A DNA stretch of 64,000 bases from Vibrio sp. BS-M-Sm-2. Its GTDB lineage: Bacteria > Pseudomonadota > Gammaproteobacteria > Enterobacterales > Vibrionaceae. The notes below the pieces were generated by a model that was not told the origin of the DNA, ran no database searches, and was given only the letters and a program-made list of their open reading frames with translations. Location: contig NZ_CP167895.1 in assembly GCF_041504345.1 (NCBI RefSeq), positions 1,550,001-1,614,000 on the forward strand, in the 5' to 3' direction. Both the position numbers and the translations under genes were made by a program. Position 1 is the stretch's first letter, and each line of letters opens with the position of its first letter. Shown piece by piece: positions 42,766 through 52,353 of this stretch.

Positions 42766-45700
42766 TTAAATCGAGCTTTGGTCGAAGTCGTTGCCTTGAT
42801 CGGTTCCAGTTTGAGAGTCTGAATCGAAGCTTCCAGAGTCGTCCGTGAAGTCAACACCTTGATCTTGACCACCTGAACTTGTCCAGTCGCTGCCACCAGA
42901 TTCCATACCCGCCATGTCCGGTTGCTGCTCTTGCGTAGAACCTTGCATGGTGTATTGATCATCGACCTCAACTTCAACAGAACCGCTTGCACCGTCTATT
43001 GAGCTACCCAATTCGTCGTAACCTTGGAATTGGATCTCGCTAGTACCTTCATAACCTTCTGGAAGTTCGACAGATACAGGCTGCTCTAGGTTGCCACTGA
43101 TTGTGAAGCTACCATCACCGTTATCCAGTGCATTGCTCACAGTAGCGCCCTCAGGTAAGCCAGACATATCAGCATAATCGACCGATTCGTTACCACTCAC
43201 CTCATCTGGAATCGAGATAGAAATAGTATCGCCAGGTGCCGCGGTTACATCTGCTGTGTTGTCTTCAGCTTCAGCATCTTGAGCTTGGTCTTCAGCTTGT
43301 TGAGCCACTTCCACTTGTTGCTCTTCTGTTGCTTGAGCAGCTTGAACTTGTAGTTCATCACTTTGCACTGATTCATCGGCCACTTGGATGCTTACGCTGT
43401 GGCTTGATACTTCACCGCCGTCGTTGACTTCAACATTCATCGCTAAATTGCCATCGAAGTCCTCATTCGGCCAATAAGTCCACTCGCCTTCACCAGATTC
43501 AGCAAAGAAGCCTGCATCATTCGCGTCTGCAACATCAACAACTTGTGCTGTATCGCTAACGCCTAACTCATCCACCAGCTGAGACTCTGTGATAGGTAAT
43601 GAACCGTCATCCGCTAAGGCGTAACCTTCATTCTCGGCTGCTTCATCACCACCTTGGATATCCACATTGAAGAAGCTTTCGATACGATTTTCGCCATCGG
43701 TAGCGATAAACCCAACTTGAACATCGCCGGTGTAGTCTTCAGCAGGAGTGAATTGATAGTTACCTTGGTTATCGCTCTCAATTACTCCCTGACCTTCCAT
43801 CAAGCTGACTGACTCAATGCTCATGCTATCGCCTTCTGCATCGCTCAGGTTCGCTAACATGTCTTCATCAGTGAACGACAAGGTTGCATCCGCTGCGATT
43901 TCAGTGGTTGTGATGCTGTTAATTTCTGGTGCTGCATTCTCTTGCGAGTCGCCTTCTTTCACGACTACGCCAGTTTGCTCATCATGAAGCACGCCATCTT
44001 TATCAACTACGTACGCAATGTCTGCTTCGCCCGTGAAGCCTGGTGCTGGTGTGAACGTCCACGTGCCATCGCCATTATCGATAATCTCACCTTGGCTGCG
44101 GTCTGCTAGATGAACCAGTTTCACTTCATCGTCGCTGTCAGCATCCACATTCTCAGCTAAACCGATTAGGTCATCAGCGGTTAGGATGATGGAATCACCC
44201 GCTACGGTCTCGAAATCACCAGAATCGATGCCATCTTCAAACGCTTCTGGCTCATCTCCGTAATCAACTGTTGTTGCACTTACGGTTACGAAGAACTCAC
44301 CATGGAAGTCTTCAGGAGGCGTCATTTGAATGTTTGATATATCCCAGTCGAACAGGTCGATGTACTGACCCGGCTCAGTGATCATCACGGTATTCACACC
44401 ATCGGTTACCTCGAATCCAACAGGGAAACCTGTCATCACCAAGTTACTTAGTGTTTCGGAATCATCGACTAGGCCAACGTTCAGTCCCAAGTGACCCGTT
44501 TCATCTTCGCCGAACACTAATGGACCATCATGGTCTGTTGAAATAACCGCGCCATCTGCGACAGGACGTACGAACACTGGAACATCGAGAATCGTTTCAA
44601 ACTCACCGTCACTCACGACAACTTGTAGGTCAGAAACGCCTGCGAAGTCGCCTGTTGGTGTGAATGTCCAAGTTCCATCACCGTTGTCCGTTACTTCACC
44701 ACCATCTTCACCGTCTGCGGTGATAATGCGAGAAACAACAAGGTCAGCGGTATCAATGTCACCGAACAAGTTCATCAAGTCGCCAGCATCGAAGGTGAAC
44801 GCGCCATCTTCGTTTGTGGTCATCATTGCGTTGCCGACATTGAATGGAGCGTCATTAACTGGAATCACATCCACATTCAGTGAACCATCAACCACTTCTT
44901 CACCATCGGTTGCCTGATAACCCAGCTCTACCAAGCCATTAAAGTCTTGAGTAGTCACTAAGTGATACATACCGTCAGGCTGCTGAGTTAAGGTCGCATT
45001 GGCTGGAGCTCGAACTGAAATGCTTTCGATGCTGATCTCGTCACCATCTAGATCCGTCACTTGATCCGCAATGTAAGCTGGGTCAATCACCATGACCACA
45101 TCTTCCTCGCCTTGCATCTCAATCGTAGGTGCTTCAGGTGCATCGTTCACTGGCGTAACGTCGATGTTACCGTCTACTGAAATTGTCTCTTGTCCATCGC
45201 TAACGTTAAACGTCATTGGCACATCGCCATTGAAATTTTCGTTTGGCGTAAATGACCAAGTACCATCTTCGTTGTCTAGCAACTCACCCAAGCTAGGGTC
45301 GATTTCTAGACCCGAAGCTGACAGCTCGTCTGCGGTGTTATCGATATCCGTCGCTTGAGCTAACAACATGTCTTGTGTGATAAGGATAGTGCTGTCTTCG
45401 GCTGTGGTTAGGTTCACACCCTCTGATTCAGGTCCATCGTTCACAGCCAGAACTTCAATACCCGCCGTTGTTGTTGCAGTCGCACCGTCATCGTCCGTCA
45501 CGACCACATCTAGGCTGATATCACCATTAAAGTTCTCACTCGGCGTGAAGGTCACAGAACCATCATCGTTTTGAACCAATGCGCCATCAGAGCCTGTGTA
45601 AGTAACGCTTTCAAGCGACACTTCACCATCAACGTCAGAGCTATTCGCAATTAACTGCTCAGGGCTCAATGTGATGGTGCCATCTTCGTTCATTTGGTAA

Positions 45701-48700
45701 GACGTTGCGCCCGCTACTGGTGCATCGTTAACGTCTGTTACCGTTACGTCGATGTTAGCATCAACCGTCTCTGTACCGTCAGATACTGAGAAGTCCAGAC
45801 TTACGTCACCATTGAAGTTCTCGTTCGGAGCAAAGCTGTAAGTGCCATCACCATTATCCGTGAACACACCTTCTGCGCCCGTGTAAGACACATCCGTGAT
45901 AGACAAGTCATCGCCGTCAATGTCTGCAGCGCCTGCTAGTAGATCTGCATCCGTGAAGATTAGCGTTCCATCTTCCTCAACAGTGAAGCTTTGGTCAGCG
46001 GCTGTTGGTAAGTCATTAACAGGGTTAACCGTTAGGTCGACGCCTGCTTGAACGGTTTCAAGGCCATCTGACACATCGAAGCTTAGGTCGATGTCACCAT
46101 TGAAGTTCGCATCCGGCGTGATAGTAAATGAACCATCATCATTTGCCGTTACTGTTGCGTTGTCACCTGCCGTTAGGTTTGCAGCGGTAAGGTCATCGCC
46201 ATCCACATCAGAAGCGTGAGCCAGCAATTGCTCTTGGCTTAGGGTGATTGAACCATCTTCATCCACTGAGTAAGCCAAGTCGCCAGAGACTGGAGCGTCG
46301 TTGACTGCGATAACGTCAATACCCGCGGTAATTTGCGCGGTGGCACCGTCTTCATCGGCAACAGTCACATCTAGGCTGACACTACCGTTGAAGTTTTCAT
46401 TTGGTGCGAAGCTGTAAGTACCGTCACCGTTATCAGTAAAGATACCGTCTGCACCCGTGTAAGAAACGTCACTAATGGATACATCACCTTCAATATCTGA
46501 GCTGTTCGCAAGAAGCTGAGCATCAGAGATAATAATCACATTATCTTCATCGACGCTGTAGGTCGTTGAACCTGCAACTGGTAGGTCGTTGACGGCAATA
46601 ACGTCGATGCCTGCCGTTGTTTCAGCCGTTGCGCCATCTTCATCCATAACAGATACATCAAGGCTGATATCACCGTTAAAGTTTTCGTTTGGAGCAAAGG
46701 TGTAAGTACCATCACCATTATCAGTGAATACACCATCCGTGCCGCTGTAGCTTACATCGCTAACAAACACTTCCCCTTCAACATCTGAACTATTCGCCAG
46801 TAGTTGTGCATCGCTCAGGGTAATGCTGCCATCTTCTTCAACGCTGTAAGAGGTTGTGCCAGCAACTGGTACATCATTGATTGGTACAACTTGAACATCA
46901 ATGTTCGCCGAGACCACATCGGTGCCATCGCTGACATCGTAAGTTAGGTCGACGTTACCGTTGAAGTTCTCATTTGGAGCAAAGGTGTAAGTGCCATCGC
47001 CGTTATCCGTAAACACACCGTCGGTGCCTTCGTAGTTAACAGATTCAACAGAAAGGTCGTCACCATCGATATCCGTTGCAACAGCGAGTAATTGCTCATC
47101 AGTGAAGGTTAACGAACCATCTTCATTAATGGTGTAGTCATGGTCGTAAATCACAGATAGGTCGTTTACTGCCGTGACTGTGACATCAAGCTCAGCAGGA
47201 GTCACTCCACCATTACCATCATCTACGTTGTAGCTAATGGAGAATTCACCATTGAAGTTTTCTTCTGGGGTGATGGTGTAGGTACCATCACCGTTATCAG
47301 TGATTAGCGCGTTGTCGATGGAAATGTCACCAACACTTGGTTCGTTACCATCGGTATCACCAGAATCATCACCTTCATCGCCGGTTAGCAATTCAGAGAT
47401 ATCAATGCCGTTTTCATTCGCGAGCGCTTCTTCTGCGGTTGGCAAGTCGAATGCATTTTGAGTGCCTACATCTTGGCTTGGAACAATAACGCCGTTCACG
47501 ATATCGAATACATGCCAATGATCACCTGATGGGTTATCTGATAAGTCTGGGCTGAAGGTTTCAACCAATGTATCGCCTACAAACACCTGAACCTGTACAT
47601 CTTCAACACCATCTACATCCCAACTTCTACTGGTGTAGTTGTGTACTGAATAGTGCATGTCAGCATCTTGATAATTTGGAATAGTGATGGTTTCAGGACC
47701 ACCGCCATTCGTGTCATCAACATCTTGTTGAACAACATTGCCTTCACCGAGGTCGTGGCTCATATCGCGGTAGTAGATATGGTCTAGTTCATTGCCATTC
47801 TCTGTATCGTAGAGCCATAGGTGGTTGTCCATATCACGTGGGCTTTCACCCCATGTGACCACGATACGCATATCAGTTTCTTCAAGCACTTCAGATATTG
47901 CGGTCACGCCACCATTAGTATCTTCACCTGCTGGGACCAGGAAGCTGCTGGTAATAGAGCCTTCTTGTTCAATAGTTACGGTACCTTGGTCAACAACTGG
48001 ACCGCTCACAGAGTAGTTACCAGATTGGTCTGTCACAGTGGTGTACGAGTGACCTGCGTTATCGGTCATTGTGACATCTGCACCAACGACTGGGCTACCC
48101 GTTTCAGCATCCAGCACAGTACCGGTTACGGTCGTTTCATCGCCCTGCTCTCCGATAATTGCGGTCATGTCATCGTCTTCGATGTCAGTCGCGAATTGTA
48201 AGAGTTCTTCTTGAGTAATGGTGTACGAACCATCCTCTTCAATGGTTATCGCCACATCAGCAGAAACAATTGGCGCGTCGTTAACTGGATCAACGGTCAA
48301 GCCCAAGTTAGCGGCAATTGGTGTGTCGCCATCGCTGATGCTGTAGGCAACATCGATGTAGCCATTGAAGTTTTCGCTTGGAGTGATTGAGAACGTACCA
48401 TCACCATTATCGACAATCGTTGCATCGTCACCGACCAAGGTTAAGTCGGAAGCGACAAGGTCATCACCTTCAATATCAGCGGCATTCGCTAGTAACTGCT
48501 CCTGTGTGATAGTGATGACGTTGTCTTCATCAACGTTCGCGTAAACATCAGATGTCGTTGGCAAGTCATTGGCCGGGTTTACCGTCAGATCGGCGTTCGC
48601 CAAAATCGTCTCAGTACCGTCCGAAATATCAAAGCTTAGGTCGATATCGCCATTGAAGTCAGCATCCGGTGTTACCGTGAAGGTACCATCGCCATTATCA

Positions 48701-51700
48701 ACTACGGTCGCATTATCCCCCGCACTTAGGTTGCTTGCCGTTAGGTCATCGCCATCAACATCACTCGCTTGGGCAAGTAATTGCTCTTGGCTTAGGTTAA
48801 TCGAACCATCTTCATCAATGCTGTACGCCAAGTCACCCGATACTGGAGCATCATTAACAGGCATAACATCAATGCTTGCGTTAGTTGCTACGGTTGCGCC
48901 ATCTTCATCAGTAACGACAACATCAAGGCTTACATCGCCATCGAAGTTTGCGTTCGGTGCGAAGCTGAACGTACCATCACCATTGTCGGTAAAGATACCG
49001 TCTGAGCCGGTGTAGTTAACGCTATCAATCGCCACTTCACCTTCGATATCTGAAGCATTCGCCAACAGTTGCTCAGAACTGATGGTAATCACTTCATCTT
49101 CGTTCACGGAGTAACTTGTTACACCTGCGATTGGCGAATCGTTCACCTCAAGTACTGTAATACCTGCAGTTGTCGCTTCAGTCGCGCCATCTTCATCCGC
49201 TACAACAACATCTAGGCTCACTTCGCCGTTGAAGTTTTCGTTTGGTAAGAAGGTGTAAGTACCATCGCCATTGTCTTCAAAGACACCGTCTGTGCCAGAA
49301 TAAGTCACGCTATCAACGGCAACGTCACCCTCAATATCCGAAGAGTTAGCTAGAAGCTGCTCATCACTAATGGTAATTGAGTTGTCTTCATGAACTGTGT
49401 AAGACGTGCTACCCGCAACAGGCGGATCGTTCTCTGGTGTCACGCTGACATCAATGTTGGCCTGAACGGTATCCGTGCCATCTGACACATCAAAGCTGAA
49501 GTTCACATCACCATTGAAGTTCTCGTTTGGCGCAAAGCTGTAGCTTCCGTCGCCATTGTCAGTAAGAACACCGTCGGCACCAGTGTAAGTCACACCTTCA
49601 ACCGATAGGTTATCCCCATCGATATCGGTAGCACCCGTCAGCAAGTCTTCATCTGTGAAGTTCAAGATGCCGTCTTCGCCAATGCTGAACGTTTGATCTT
49701 GTGGTTGTGGAAGGTCATTAACTGGATTAACGGTGAGGTCAGCCGTCGCAACCAGCGTGTCTGTACCGTCGCTAATGTCGAACGTTAGGTCAATGTCGCC
49801 ATTGAAGTTCGCATCTGGCGTAATGGTAAAGCTACCATCATCGTTAGCAACAACTGTCGCGTCTCCATCAACAATTAAGTTAGAAGCAGTCAGGTCGTCT
49901 CCGTCTACATCGCTAGCTTGAGAAAGAAGTTGCTCTTGGCTCAAGGTAATTGAACCGTCTTCCTCTACGCTGTATGCCAAGTCTCCTGATACTGGAACAT
50001 CATTGATTGGTAGGACATCAACCGTAATATGAGTATCAACTTGAGCGCCGTCTTCATCTTGAATGGTCACATCCAACTGCACTTGGCCGTTGAAGTTTTC
50101 ATTCGGTGCAAAGCTACATGTGCCGTCACCATTGATTGAGAAGATTCCGTCTGGGCCGTCGTAGTTGATCTCAACAAGTTGTACGTCACCTTCAATATCA
50201 GAGGCGTTCAGCAGAACTTGAGACTCATTAAAGGTCAGTACCGAGTCTTCATCGATAGTGTAAGACGTTGGGCCAGCAACTGGCGGATCGTTCACTTCTA
50301 GAACCGTAATGCCCGCAGTCGTAGATACGGCTGCATCGTCTTCATCCACAACAACCACGTCTAGGCTAACTTCGCCATTAAAGTTTTCGTTTGGAGAGAA
50401 GGTGTATGTGCCGTTACCGTTGATTTCTAGAACACCGTCACTGCCACTATAGGTAACACTATCAATCGCCACTTCCCCTTCAATATCTGAAGAGTTCGCT
50501 AACAATTGTTCGTTACTGATCGTGATGGAGTTGTCTTCATGAACCGTGTAAGACGTGCTACCCGCGACAGGTGGATCATTCTCTGGCGTCACGCTGACAT
50601 CAATGTTAGCAGTTACCGTATCGGTACCATCTGATACATTGAACGAGAAGTTCACATCGCCATTGAAGTTTTCGTTTGGCGCGAAGCTGTATGTGCCATC
50701 GCCATTATCGGTTAGAACACCATCTGCGCCAGTGTAAGTCACACCTTCAACGCTTAGGTCGTCCCCTTCAATGTCCGTCGCACCTGTTAATAGGTCTTGG
50801 TCTGTGAAGGTTAATACACCATCTTCATTGACTGTAAATGCTTGATCTTGTGCTTCTGGACCATCGTTCACAGGTGAAACTGTTAGTTCTAGATTGGTAG
50901 AGATAACATCATCACCATCAGACACATCAAACGTAAAGCTAACATCGCCATTGAAGTCAGCATCTGGCGTTAATGTGTAAGTACCATCACCGTTATCTGT
51001 GATAGTTACGCTGTCGTCATCAGTCGCTAAGTTCAGCGCTGTTAGTTGGTCACCATCTAGATCACTAGCATTGGCCAGCAGATCTTCTTGCGAGACCACA
51101 ATGGAGCCATCTTCTTGAACGGTAGCAGCGACAGGTAGAGCTTCAGGAGCATGATCAACTGTCACTCCCGTCGCATTAATGTAGATAGTTTGAGAGACCA
51201 CCTCAGAGTCATCATTTGATAATTCTGTCGCGGTAGCGGTTACATGAACTTCAAGATGTTGATTAAAATCTTCTGGTAACTGGAGTTGTAATTCGTTGTC
51301 GATCGCTGTTATTGGAAGGTTTATCGCGCCATCTGGGCCTACCGTAATTTCACCGCTGTAGATTTGGCTATTCACTTCCCCCACATCAATCGTGAAGTTG
51401 AAGTCGGTATAGTCAGCATCTCCGCCACCATACAAATCTTCAAATCCGTAAACCAGCTCGCCGTCTTCATTAACCGTCGTGCGTGTATGTTCTATACCAT
51501 CTTGGTTTAGCTGAGAGCTTGAACCACCATGGAAGATCGCGTCACCATTCTGGCCTTGAACTACAGTTTCAGTTCCATCGGCAGCAACAAACACAAGTTG
51601 AGGATCAACCGTATCCATGTTTGCAGGCGAACCATCCGCTGCACGGAACTCGTACTGACCGTCTTGCATCGCATTAAAGTCGTTGTGCTGATGTCCGTTT

Positions 51701-52353
51701 GGAATCAAGAACAGGTTGAAACTTTCACCTTCTTCAACTTGGAAGCTGAACTGGTCTTGTCCTGGAACAAGGTCACCACCGCCACCAACTTGTGATGCAT
51801 TTTCATAGACAACTTCAACACCCGTGATATTACCGTCTTCGTCAACTTTGTAGTAACCCGCTGCGTTTTGGTAACCTGCCGTTTCACCTTCAAACGTTAC
51901 TGTAATTTCAGTGTCGTTATAACTGGTGATACCGTTCTCTTGGTCATTCAGAACGCCTTCGTTATCGTATTGAATAACCGAACCTTCAGGAACACCATCC
52001 ACAGTTACCGTCAGTGTTTCTGATAGATCTTGGTCTACTAACGCGGCCGCAATATTAAGCTCAACAATGCCGCCTGGCTCAACCAAAATGGCTTCATCAT
52101 CAACGTTAACACCGTCGCCATCGGTTATCACAAGATCCGGTGCATCCGCGACCGCTTCAATATGAACGCTAAGGTCTTGTTCTACCTCATCAGTGCCGTC
52201 GGTAACCGTAAAGCTGAACTGCAGGTCACCACTAAAGTGTTCTTCAGGAACAGAAGCTAAACGTGCCGTTACCATTGTCGGTGACTGTACCTTCATCACC
52301 AGAGTAATTGATGCTGGTAACGCTAAGGTCATCGCCATCAATATCAATCGCAC
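42766..52353 (-). CDS. Giant tandem-95/cadherin-like adhesin, C-terminal part after a frameshift
   Basis: C-terminal 60% of a very large surface protein. This frame is open for 3,195 residues, but the first roughly 35 residues are an out-of-frame reading of the upstream part. The homologous sequence resumes at PEEHFSGDLQFSF, near 52247. It then holds a DUF4114-like domain (about 51.2-51.9 kb), some 23 modules of about 95 residues with the signature (V/I)xEDGxIxxxxxxLLxxAxDxDGD, and an inserted carboxypeptidase-regulatory-like plus YfaP-like segment (about 47.3-48.15 kb). The ending is acidic, Gln/Ser/Asp-rich. No RTX nonapeptide array, sortase motif or VWA domain is seen. As part of a type I-secreted adhesin it would mediate surface attachment or biofilm formation. 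Confidence 0.85.
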   Translation of the reverse strand: MRLILMAMTLALPASITLVMKVQSPTMVTARLASVPEEHFSGDLQFSFTVTDGTDEVEQDLSVHIEAVADAPDLVITDGDGVNVDDEAILVEPGGIVELNIAAALVDQDLSETLTVTVDGVPEGSVIQYDNEGVLNDQENGITSYNDTEITVTFEGETAGYQNAAGYYKVDEDGNITGVEVVYENASQVGGGGDLVPGQDQFSFQVEEGESFNLFLIPNGHQHNDFNAMQDGQYEFRAADGSPANMDTVDPQLVFVAADGTETVVQGQNGDAIFHGGSSSQLNQDGIEHTRTTVNEDGELVYGFEDLYGGGDADYTDFNFTIDVGEVNSQIYSGEITVGPDGAINLPITAIDNELQLQLPEDFNQHLEVHVTATATELSNDDSEVVSQTIYINATGVTVDHAPEALPVAATVQEDGSIVVSQEDLLANASDLDGDQLTALNLATDDDSVTITDNGDGTYTLTPDADFNGDVSFTFDVSDGDDVISTNLELTVSPVNDGPEAQDQAFTVNEDGVLTFTDQDLLTGATDIEGDDLSVEGVTYTGADGVLTDNGDGTYSFAPNENFNGDVNFSFNVSDGTDTVTANIDVSVTPENDPPVAGSTSYTVHEDNSITISNEQLLANSSDIEGEVAIDSVTYSGSDGVLEINGNGTYTFSPNENFNGEVSLDVVVVDEDDAAVSTTAGITVLEVNDPPVAGPTSYTIDEDSVLTFNESQVLLNASDIEGDVQLVEINYDGPDGIFSINGDGTCSFAPNENFNGQVQLDVTIQDEDGAQVDTHITVDVLPINDVPVSGDLAYSVEEDGSITLSQEQLLSQASDVDGDDLTASNLIVDGDATVVANDDGSFTITPDANFNGDIDLTFDISDGTDTLVATADLTVNPVNDLPQPQDQTFSIGEDGILNFTDEDLLTGATDIDGDNLSVEGVTYTGADGVLTDNGDGSYSFAPNENFNGDVNFSFDVSDGTDTVQANIDVSVTPENDPPVAGSTSYTVHEDNSITISDEQLLANSSDIEGDVAVDSVTYSGTDGVFEDNGDGTYTFLPNENFNGEVSLDVVVADEDGATEATTAGITVLEVNDSPIAGVTSYSVNEDEVITISSEQLLANASDIEGEVAIDSVNYTGSDGIFTDNGDGTFSFAPNANFDGDVSLDVVVTDEDGATVATNASIDVMPVNDAPVSGDLAYSIDEDGSINLSQEQLLAQASDVDGDDLTASNLSAGDNATVVDNGDGTFTVTPDADFNGDIDLSFDISDGTETILANADLTVNPANDLPTTSDVYANVDEDNVITITQEQLLANAADIEGDDLVASDLTLVGDDATIVDNGDGTFSITPSENFNGYIDVAYSISDGDTPIAANLGLTVDPVNDAPIVSADVAITIEEDGSYTITQEELLQFATDIEDDDMTAIIGEQGDETTVTGTVLDAETGSPVVGADVTMTDNAGHSYTTVTDQSGNYSVSGPVVDQGTVTIEQEGSITSSFLVPAGEDTNGGVTAISEVLEETDMRIVVTWGESPRDMDNHLWLYDTENGNELDHIYYRDMSHDLGEGNVVQQDVDDTNGGGPETITIPNYQDADMHYSVHNYTSRSWDVDGVEDVQVQVFVGDTLVETFSPDLSDNPSGDHWHVFDIVNGVIVPSQDVGTQNAFDLPTAEEALANENGIDISELLTGDEGDDSGDTDGNEPSVGDISIDNALITDNGDGTYTITPEENFNGEFSISYNVDDGNGGVTPAELDVTVTAVNDLSVIYDHDYTINEDGSLTFTDEQLLAVATDIDGDDLSVESVNYEGTDGVFTDNGDGTYTFAPNENFNGNVDLTYDVSDGTDVVSANIDVQVVPINDVPVAGTTSYSVEEDGSITLSDAQLLANSSDVEGEVFVSDVSYSGTDGVFTDNGDGTYTFAPNENFNGDISLDVSVMDEDGATAETTAGIDVIAVNDLPVAGSTTYSVDEDNVIIISDAQLLANSSDIEGDVSISDVSYTGADGIFTDNGDGTYSFAPNENFNGSVSLDVTVADEDGATAQITAGIDVIAVNDAPVSGDLAYSVDEDGSITLSQEQLLAHASDVDGDDLTAANLTAGDNATVTANDDGSFTITPDANFNGDIDLSFDVSDGLETVQAGVDLTVNPVNDLPTAADQSFTVEEDGTLIFTDADLLAGAADIDGDDLSITDVSYTGAEGVFTDNGDGTYSFAPNENFNGDVSLDFSVSDGTETVDANIDVTVTDVNDAPVAGATSYQMNEDGTITLSPEQLIANSSDVDGEVSLESVTYTGSDGALVQNDDGSVTFTPSENFNGDISLDVVVTDDDGATATTTAGIEVLAVNDGPESEGVNLTTAEDSTILITQDMLLAQATDIDNTADELSASGLEIDPSLGELLDNEDGTWSFTPNENFNGDVPMTFNVSDGQETISVDGNIDVTPVNDAPEAPTIEMQGEEDVVMVIDPAYIADQVTDLDGDEISIESISVRAPANATLTQQPDGMYHLVTTQDFNGLVELGYQATDGEEVVDGSLNVDVIPVNDAPFNVGNAMMTTNEDGAFTFDAGDLMNLFGDIDTADLVVSRIITADGEDGGEVTDNGDGTWTFTPTGDFAGVSDLQVVVSDGEFETILDVPVFVRPVADGAVISTDHDGPLVFGEDETGHLGLNVGLVDDSETLSNLVMTGFPVGFEVTDGVNTVMITEPGQYIDLFDWDISNIQMTPPEDFHGEFFVTVSATTVDYGDEPEAFEDGIDSGDFETVAGDSIILTADDLIGLAENVDADSDDEVKLVHLADRSQGEIIDNGDGTWTFTPAPGFTGEADIAYVVDKDGVLHDEQTGVVVKEGDSQENAAPEINSITTTEIAADATLSFTDEDMLANLSDAEGDSMSIESVSLMEGQGVIESDNQGNYQFTPAEDYTGDVQVGFIATDGENRIESFFNVDIQGGDEAAENEGYALADDGSLPITESQLVDELGVSDTAQVVDVADANDAGFFAESGEGEWTYWPNEDFDGNLAMNVEVNDGGEVSSHSVSIQVADESVQSDELQVQAAQATEEQQVEVAQQAEDQAQDAEAEDNTADVTAAPGDTISISIPDEVSGNESVDYADMSGLPEGATVSNALDNGDGSFTISGNLEQPVSVELPEGYEGTSEIQFQGYDELGSSIDGASGSVEVEVDDQYTMQGSTQEQQPDMAGMESGGSDWTSSGGQDQGVDFTDDSGSFDSDSQTGTDQGNDFDQSSI
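47320..48155 (-). other. Carboxypeptidase-regulatory-like plus YfaP-like insert within the adhesin
   Basis: Between two cadherin-like modules, the protein reads TVTGTVLDAETGSPVVGADV with a following DQSGNYSVSG, typical of carboxypeptidase-regulatory-like Ig domains. Then follows RIVVTWGESPRDMDNHLWLY and HYSVHNYTSRSWD, which recall the YfaP/DUF2135 fold, before an acidic linker. It is the only such segment in the gene. Confidence 0.6.
49700..50870 (-). repeat. Third copy of the four-module super-repeat
   Basis: Begins at the VNEDGVLTFTDQDLL module and runs through the Cys-containing IDEDSVLTFNES module to VEEDGSITLSQEQLL. Same module order and period as the two tandem copies between 55.85 and 58.18 kb, but separated from them by about 5 kb of other modules. 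Confidence 0.6.
51180..51860 (-). other. DUF4114-like domain within the adhesin
   Basis: The segment contains FSFQVEEGESFNLFLIPNG and a Gly-Asp-rich YGGGDADYTDFNFTIDVG, the pattern of DUF4114 domains, which occur in large Ca2+-dependent surface proteins. It lies just downstream of the frameshift. Confidence 0.55.
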
